Assembly (NCBI GenBank): GCA_905215575.1
Contig: CAJMQV010000071.1
Coordinates: forward strand, 1-9,191
From: an uncultured bacterium
GTDB lineage: Bacteria; Bacteroidota; Bacteroidia; Bacteroidales; Bacteroidaceae
Direction: 5' to 3'
DNA length: 9,191 nt
Shown here: positions 4,800 to 9,191 of the stretch, in pieces
Layout of the letters: every line of letters begins with the position of its first letter
Numbering within the stretch: position 1 is the first letter of the stretch
Position numbers and translations under genes: made by a program
Notes under the pieces: model-generated
The model's database searches: none
What the model was told of the DNA's origin: nothing
The model's input: only the letters and a program-made list of their open reading frames with translations

Positions 4800-5939
4800 A
4801 TGAAGAAAGAATTGTTATGTATGATGTTAGGATGTGCTTTGATTTTTTCTGGCTGTTCTAATGTTGATTTAGGTGAGAATTTTGACAGTGGCATTAATAC
4901 GACACAGCAAATGACGGTTAATTTTGTTCCGATGGTTTTGGGCGAAGGAACGGGAAACAGCCGTGTGGCTGCTTCTTCGTATAACGATCCGACTAAGGTA
5001 ACAATATTGGCATACAAAAAAGTCAATAACGAAGCGTATAAACTGGAGAAAATGCTTCAGGAAGGAAATGCTGCCACTTCTTTAGTCCTGCCGGTAGGTA
5101 TTTATCGTTTTGTGGCTTTCTACAATATCGGAAAGCAGATGCAGCTGAATTATCCTGAAAACGCAAGCAGTTGGGATGAACTGGTGGAACAGATTACTTT
5201 GAATAATCTGGAAGCAAGTCCTCTGGATGTCAATGAAGTTTTTGTAACCAGTCAGGATTGCGGTGAGGTGAATGTTTCGGAAGTTTCGGAAGAAAATAAT
5301 ACGATTTCCGTGACTTTGCAGTTGAAGCGTATCAATGCGCGTATTGATGTATTGGTCAAGAAAGTAAATAAAAACGGAAATGAGCAGCCTTATAAGGAAG
5401 GAAATGTTTTTGGTACCGAGCCTTTGGCGGAAATCGTAACGGCAACAACAGCTGTCGGCAAATGGAACTGGAACCATCATTGGTCAGATGAAAGCAAGAA
5501 ATCCTATACAGATACTAATCTCGACGCAAATATCTGTATCGGTACCTCAGACAATCCAACCGTGAAGAGTGAGGTATACAAGGATGGCAACAAGGATCTG
5601 ATTGATGCCGGCAAGATCATGAAAGGAAGCGCTTATTACAAGGGTGTATATGTGTTGCCTTTTGTCAATGAGAATACAAAGCTGGATGAGGTAAATATTA
5701 AACTGGTTTCTGAAAGTAAGGATGCTGACAATGCTCCGGTATCCAGAACTCTGAAAGCTACGAAAGTAAAGGCTATCCAGAACTACGTGACTTTGATCAC
5801 CTTTAATATCCAGACCGACCTTGATGACAGAGAAACACCTGATGACAGTGTCAATGTATTTACACCGAATATTCAGTATAATATACAGGTGGATACGAAT
5901 TGGGAAGGTGTCGATTATCACGGAGATATCGAAATCTGA
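4800..5939 (+). CDS. FimB/Mfa2-like pilus lipoprotein, first gene of operon (possible major subunit)
   Basis: This is a 379-residue lipoprotein with a signal peptide ending in a lipobox (ALIFSGC, lipid cysteine C19). It has fimbrillin-type features: LVLPVGIYRFVAFYNIG (95-111), a G-x-Y-x-F-x-A-x-x-N strand typical of FimB/Mfa2-like subunits; LQLKRINARIDVLVKK (173-188), the usual L-x-R-x-x-A-x-I pattern; and a C-terminal strand ending near W368. Family members are exported to the outer membrane as type V pilus subunits or anchors. R55 lies in a linker where arginine-protease processing of fimbrillins could occur, but this is inference. The frame is open from a GTG at 4764, but ATG at 4800 (MKKELL) gives a normal signal peptide and is preferred; ATG at 4794 is an alternative. 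First place in the operon and the hairpins after it suggest the most abundant subunit. It could instead be an anchor or accessory subunit. Confidence 0.82.
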   Translation: MKKELLCMMLGCALIFSGCSNVDLGENFDSGINTTQQMTVNFVPMVLGEGTGNSRVAASSYNDPTKVTILAYKKVNNEAYKLEKMLQEGNAATSLVLPVGIYRFVAFYNIGKQMQLNYPENASSWDELVEQITLNNLEASPLDVNEVFVTSQDCGEVNVSEVSEENNTISVTLQLKRINARIDVLVKKVNKNGNEQPYKEGNVFGTEPLAEIVTATTAVGKWNWNHHWSDESKKSYTDTNLDANICIGTSDNPTVKSEVYKDGNKDLIDAGKIMKGSAYYKGVYVLPFVNENTKLDEVNIKLVSESKDADNAPVSRTLKATKVKAIQNYVTLITFNIQTDLDDRETPDDSVNVFTPNIQYNIQVDTNWEGVDYHGDIEI

Positions 5940-5952
5940 TAGTGACAATCCG

Positions 5953-5979
5953 AAGCGCGGCTCCAATACAGGCGCTTTT
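5953..5979 (+). terminator. Hairpin with T-run between pilus genes 1 and 2
   Basis: AAGCGC (5953-5958) pairs with GCGCTT (5972-5977) around a 13-base loop and runs into TTTT (5976-5979). It may act as a partial terminator that lowers expression of the downstream genes relative to the first. Confidence 0.45.
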
Positions 5980-5987
5980 ATATGTTT

Positions 5988-6017
5988 ATCCCGGGAGATC
6001 CGGAGCCTTACCGGGAT
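5988..6017 (+). promoter_or_regulatory. Second hairpin before pilus gene 2
   Basis: ATCCCGG (5988-5994) pairs perfectly with CCGGGAT (6011-6017) around a 16-base loop, ending 10 bases before the next ATG. It may protect the downstream mRNA after processing or tune translation of gene 2. Confidence 0.45.
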
Positions 6018-6027
6018 TTAAAAATTC

Positions 6028-7107
6028 ATGAAAATGGTTATTGATTTTAAAAGAAACAAAATATTACTTTTGTTTATTGGTCTGGTCGGAGGATTTTCTT
6101 CCTGTTCACGGGAAAGTTCATTGGGGGATGAACCCAATCAGGAAGAAGAGCAGGTGAGTGTGTCCTTTTTGGCAAAAGCAACTTCGGCCGATACTCCGGA
6201 TGATGATCTGGATAACCTGATTTTCAGAAGAAATGCACAGGGAGAAGTAGTTTTGTGCCCTTCTTCCTCTTCTTTATGGGTCTTTAATGGACAAAGCTAT
6301 GAGAAAAAACAGCATCTGCAGGTGGGTAGCTACCACTTCGCATTCACGAAAGGCTTACAAAGAACTGACTCCGAGATAAAAGGACAGGAGGGAAACAACT
6401 GTTTTCTGGTTGAAAATTTTGACTTCCATAAAGATTTGACATCTTATAAGATAATCCATCCGAACGATGGAGAATATTTGAAATATCCCGTCACCGACTT
6501 GTTTTTGGATGCCAGCTCTGATTCTGTGAATAAAATTAACGACTTGGCCACAGACAGCAAATTAAAATATTCACGGACACTTGTACATGCGCAGGGAAGA
6601 CTGGATTTGCTGTTCTGCCGTACTGATGCCAACGTATATTCGGCGGAACCTTTTAACAGAATAAGTTCCATACAACTGGACTTTTCCGGAATTAACAGTA
6701 ATTGTTGTTTGGGTACGCAGGAATATTCGGTACCCCGAAAACTGGCATTGAACTACCGCTCGGAGGAACTGACCGCATTTAATCTGGAAGATTATAAATC
6801 CGAATTTCAGGATGTTGAGGCTTCCGTGCTGGAGAAAATGGAAGGATGGACGGAACAAAATTCGCGAATCATTAAAACAAAATTCTTTCCATCTGGAAAT
6901 TTTGATCTGAAATTAACCGTGACATACGTTAATGGAGTCGTTAAGTCGTATGATTTAAATTCTCTGAATGTTGCAAGAAACAGAGCTACCTTAATTCTGG
7001 TTTATGTGAAAAATGAACAGATGGTGATTTCTCCGGATCTTTCTGTGGTGGATAAACCATTGGATTTTCTCACAGAAGCGGTTGGAGAAGATGGTTTTTG
7101 GAATTAA
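6028..7107 (+). CDS. FimB/Mfa2-like pilus lipoprotein, second gene
   Basis: This 359-residue lipoprotein has a hydrophobic segment (about 11-21) and lipobox GFSSC, with the lipid cysteine at C26, followed by the acidic stretch SRESSLGDEPNQEEEQ. LQVGSYHFAF (97-106) corresponds to the G-x-Y-x-F strand seen in the first gene. LVHAQGRLDLLF (185-196) resembles the R/A-x-L strand of the family, and RNRATLILVYV (317-327) is the usual late strand. The protein ends in W358 N359. It would be an outer-membrane pilus accessory, anchor or tip subunit. It is 88 bases after gene 1 and only 12 bases before gene 3, so genes 2 to 4 form a tight unit. Start: ATG at 6028; ATG at 6034 is also possible. Sequence likeness to gene 1 is limited to these patterns. 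Confidence 0.72.
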   Translation: MKMVIDFKRNKILLLFIGLVGGFSSCSRESSLGDEPNQEEEQVSVSFLAKATSADTPDDDLDNLIFRRNAQGEVVLCPSSSSLWVFNGQSYEKKQHLQVGSYHFAFTKGLQRTDSEIKGQEGNNCFLVENFDFHKDLTSYKIIHPNDGEYLKYPVTDLFLDASSDSVNKINDLATDSKLKYSRTLVHAQGRLDLLFCRTDANVYSAEPFNRISSIQLDFSGINSNCCLGTQEYSVPRKLALNYRSEELTAFNLEDYKSEFQDVEASVLEKMEGWTEQNSRIIKTKFFPSGNFDLKLTVTYVNGVVKSYDLNSLNVARNRATLILVYVKNEQMVISPDLSVVDKPLDFLTEAVGEDGFWN

Positions 7108-7119
7108 AGGAATTTGGTT

Positions 7120-8277
7120 ATGAAGTGTTTGAAGAAAATTATATTGGGTGTGGCCGTATTGCTTCTTGCGTCATGTGAAGAAAGTGATTTGTCTGTCGTT
7201 GACAATTCCTTACCGATGCAAATGGCTGTTGCCAAAGTGGACCTGCCGCAACAGAGTGAAGTCGACCTGATGTTTAAAGTTTATAAGTTTAGAGCTTTAA
7301 AAGAGGGATTTGAGGATGTCAGCCAGATTCCGTCGAAAGATTTTGTGCTGGTGCCCGGAGAGGATCGCTGGTTGGATTATGATGAATTCAAAGACTACAC
7401 GGTGCAGTTGCAAAGTGAAGATCTGGCGAAGTATTATTATAAACTGGTGGTTTTGGCTACTCCCAACGGAAAACCTGAAGTGGAATTCTCTTATCAGCCT
7501 TCGGAAGAGGCTAATCCTCTTGACGCCCTGAGACTGCGTCGGGTGGTAGACGCGCCAACCGGAAAAAACAGACCGCTGTCCAAACATAATTATCTGGGTA
7601 TCGGTAATATAAGTGAATATGAAGTTGCCAATGGCATCATTCCGGTAGAATTCAGTAATGCTGCGGGAGCTCTGGTCTTTGATTTTGGAAAATACAGTTC
7701 TCCGGAAACTTCCGTGGCTCTTGAAGAAGGTTTTAATTCAACTTTAGACCGGGTTTATCAGATAGATATAGAATTGCGTAATTATACGCAGTCGTTATCA
7801 TGGACCTGTACGAATTTTGAAACGGGAACCCAAACAGAGATCTACTCCTATGATCTCTCCTCTTATTTGGAGGGTGAAGACGAAGGTTACAAAGTAAAGT
7901 TGGGGGCAAACGGAGCGAGCCCTGAAATAGGAACAATACATGTAGGAGGCTTCTCGGAGCTGGAGATTCCTGAAGGTACCACCCGCCTGTATGGACCTTT
8001 TCTGCTGATGACACCCGGAGCAGAGGAGCAAAAAACGGATGCCGGCAAACGTTTTGAACTGCTGATGACCTTTCATTATTACGATACCTATTCCAACGAC
8101 GACGGTCAGGAGGCGCCGGTTCATCAGATAACACTGAGTCTGCCGCAGACAGGAAATTATATGAATGTGGTTACCGGGGCTTATACCTTGACCCGAATCA
8201 AGCTTCATGAGAACCGTATCATAGATGTGGCAAAGGACGGAGGGGCGTTTACCCTGGATCCGGAGTGGAATATTTAA
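7120..8277 (+). CDS. FimB/Mfa2-like pilus lipoprotein, third gene
   Basis: This 385-residue lipoprotein starts MKCLKKIILGVAVLLLASC, with the lipid cysteine at C19 followed by the acidic EESD, resembling the surface-export signal of Bacteroidetes lipoproteins. A beta-rich body follows. RPLSKHNYLG (151-160) and the late segment GNYMNVVTGAYTLTRIKL resemble FimB/Mfa2 proteins, and the protein ends PEWNI, with a tryptophan close to the C terminus as in genes 1 and 2. The frame can be extended to TTG at 7114, but ATG at 7120 gives a proper signal peptide and is chosen. It starts 12 bases after gene 2 and ends 15 bases before gene 4. Probable role: pilus accessory or tip-associated subunit on the outer membrane. 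The family call rests on pattern and context, so a different lipoprotein family is possible. Confidence 0.68.
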   Translation: MKCLKKIILGVAVLLLASCEESDLSVVDNSLPMQMAVAKVDLPQQSEVDLMFKVYKFRALKEGFEDVSQIPSKDFVLVPGEDRWLDYDEFKDYTVQLQSEDLAKYYYKLVVLATPNGKPEVEFSYQPSEEANPLDALRLRRVVDAPTGKNRPLSKHNYLGIGNISEYEVANGIIPVEFSNAAGALVFDFGKYSSPETSVALEEGFNSTLDRVYQIDIELRNYTQSLSWTCTNFETGTQTEIYSYDLSSYLEGEDEGYKVKLGANGASPEIGTIHVGGFSELEIPEGTTRLYGPFLLMTPGAEEQKTDAGKRFELLMTFHYYDTYSNDDGQEAPVHQITLSLPQTGNYMNVVTGAYTLTRIKLHENRIIDVAKDGGAFTLDPEWNI

Positions 8278-8292
8278 TTAAACAATAATTGT

Positions 8293-9191
8293 ATGGGACG
8301 TATTTTGATATATATAATGGTATGGGCGGGAATACTTTTTTCTGCTTGTACTCAGGACGATTCGCCGGAATTGCAGGCACAGGAGGAACAGCTTACGCAA
8401 ATTAACGCTTCGGTGGTTTTTGATGCGCAGGATTTTTCTTCGGACAGCCAGATTGTTCCTATGCGGTCTGCCAACATACCGTATTATAATTTTGCCCTTT
8501 GTAATTCGGAATTTGTTGTCTTGCGAGATCTCGGTGACAAATATCAGGTCATAAACTTTGAAAGTCATAAAGAGGAAGTTGCCATGAAAATTGACAAGTC
8601 GACGGTCTATAGCTTGTCTGACTTTAACATCAAAAATACCAAACTGGTGTTGCAGGAGGGAAAATATTTGGCTTATCTGATGATTAACGGACCGGTAAGA
8701 GCCTTTAATATTATCCCGCAAAAAGGAGATACCCTGCCTAAAAACTGGTCGGTCATAGAAGGACCGGAGAGTTATTTAAATGGAATCCGTGCCATGTATT
8801 TTCAAAGCATTTCTTTTGAAGTAGAGCGCAATGAAGGACTAAACGGACCTCAGGAACAGGATCTTTTCTTTGACAAGATGACCCGGTTCTGTTCTCCGGT
8901 GCGGTTTATCCATTACATTAATGGCGCTAATCTGAATGAACTCTATGTGTATATGAATATCCGGGGAAAGAAGAATGCTATTCCCATGGGGATCACGGCT
9001 ACGGGAGAATTCCTGATGAGTACGGATGATTCTGAGGTCCTGTTCAATGGGGTTGGGAAACAAAGATTTGTCACTCTGTATCGGAATGCGGCACTTTCGC
9101 TGACTAATGATTCCTGGAGTCTGCCCAGTTATCGGAATTCCGGAAAGACCAGCCTGTTCGTACCGGTTGCCGATGATGTGAAGGAAGTGCG
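8293..9191 (+). CDS. Fourth operon lipoprotein, cut by the window edge
   Basis: The open frame from ATG at 8293 runs through the window end without a stop (299 complete codons). It starts MGRILIYIMVWAGILFSAC, a signal peptide with lipobox LFSAC (C19), followed by TQDD, an acidic surface-export-like tail. LQEGKYLAYLMINGP resembles the G-x-Y strand of the neighbouring pilus proteins, and FFDKMTRFCSPVRFIHYI resembles the later R/A strand. It is 15 bases after gene 3 and a short dyad ACAAT/ATTGT (8282-8292) touches its start codon. It is likely a larger accessory or tip subunit of the same pilus, but the family is not certain and the C terminus is not visible. Confidence 0.7.
   Translation, partial: MGRILIYIMVWAGILFSACTQDDSPELQAQEEQLTQINASVVFDAQDFSSDSQIVPMRSANIPYYNFALCNSEFVVLRDLGDKYQVINFESHKEEVAMKIDKSTVYSLSDFNIKNTKLVLQEGKYLAYLMINGPVRAFNIIPQKGDTLPKNWSVIEGPESYLNGIRAMYFQSISFEVERNEGLNGPQEQDLFFDKMTRFCSPVRFIHYINGANLNELYVYMNIRGKKNAIPMGITATGEFLMSTDDSEVLFNGVGKQRFVTLYRNAALSLTNDSWSLPSYRNSGKTSLFVPVADDVKEV

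Noticed and set aside
8278..8721. Leftward open frame of 147 residues
   Set aside because: It is opposite the fourth lipoprotein gene, which has a signal peptide, lipobox and tight operon spacing.

Overview
The window looks like Bacteroidales DNA (Bacteroides, Parabacteroides or a relative; the genus cannot be fixed from the sequence alone). The reasons are repeated TANNTTTG-type promoter elements, starts without Shine-Dalgarno sequences, a DUF4248-like small protein, and a run of FimB/Mfa2-like lipoproteins of type V pili.

Left block, read leftwards (232-3926): a 201-residue cysteine-containing protein of unknown function (3321-3926); a 496-residue class I CoA-transferase of the acetyl-CoA hydrolase/succinate CoA-transferase family (1754-3244); 23 bases further on, a 360-residue uncharacterised nucleotidyltransferase (648-1730); and, after a 251-base gap with its own promoter candidate, a 54-residue peptide gene (232-396) that ends at a strong hairpin. 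Three terminator-like hairpins crowd the first 200 bases, so a rightward gene probably ends just left of the window.

Right block, read rightwards (4058-9191): a 70-residue DUF4248-like gene diverges from the 201-residue gene across a 131-base spacer holding an operator-like dyad. After two hairpins and an AT-rich leader of about 500 bases comes an operon of four lipoprotein genes (4800-5939, 6028-7107, 7120-8277 and 8293 onward, the last cut by the window edge). All four have lipobox signal peptides. The first two carry recognisable FimB/Mfa2 features and the third a weaker likeness, while the fourth is placed mainly by position. Together they would make outer-membrane-anchored pilus subunits or accessory/tip proteins. 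The gap after the first gene holds two hairpins, so expression may step down after it.

The left block is clearly richer in G and C than the pilus operon (35 of 60 bases G/C at 2101-2160, 27 of 60 at 7441-7500), which suggests a housekeeping metabolic region next to an accessory surface-structure locus. No mobile element, CRISPR array, tRNA or rRNA gene was recognised. Nothing here is clearly a new system; the best leads are the small peptide gene beside the orphan nucleotidyltransferase, the unrecognised 201-residue protein, and the control region of the pilus operon.
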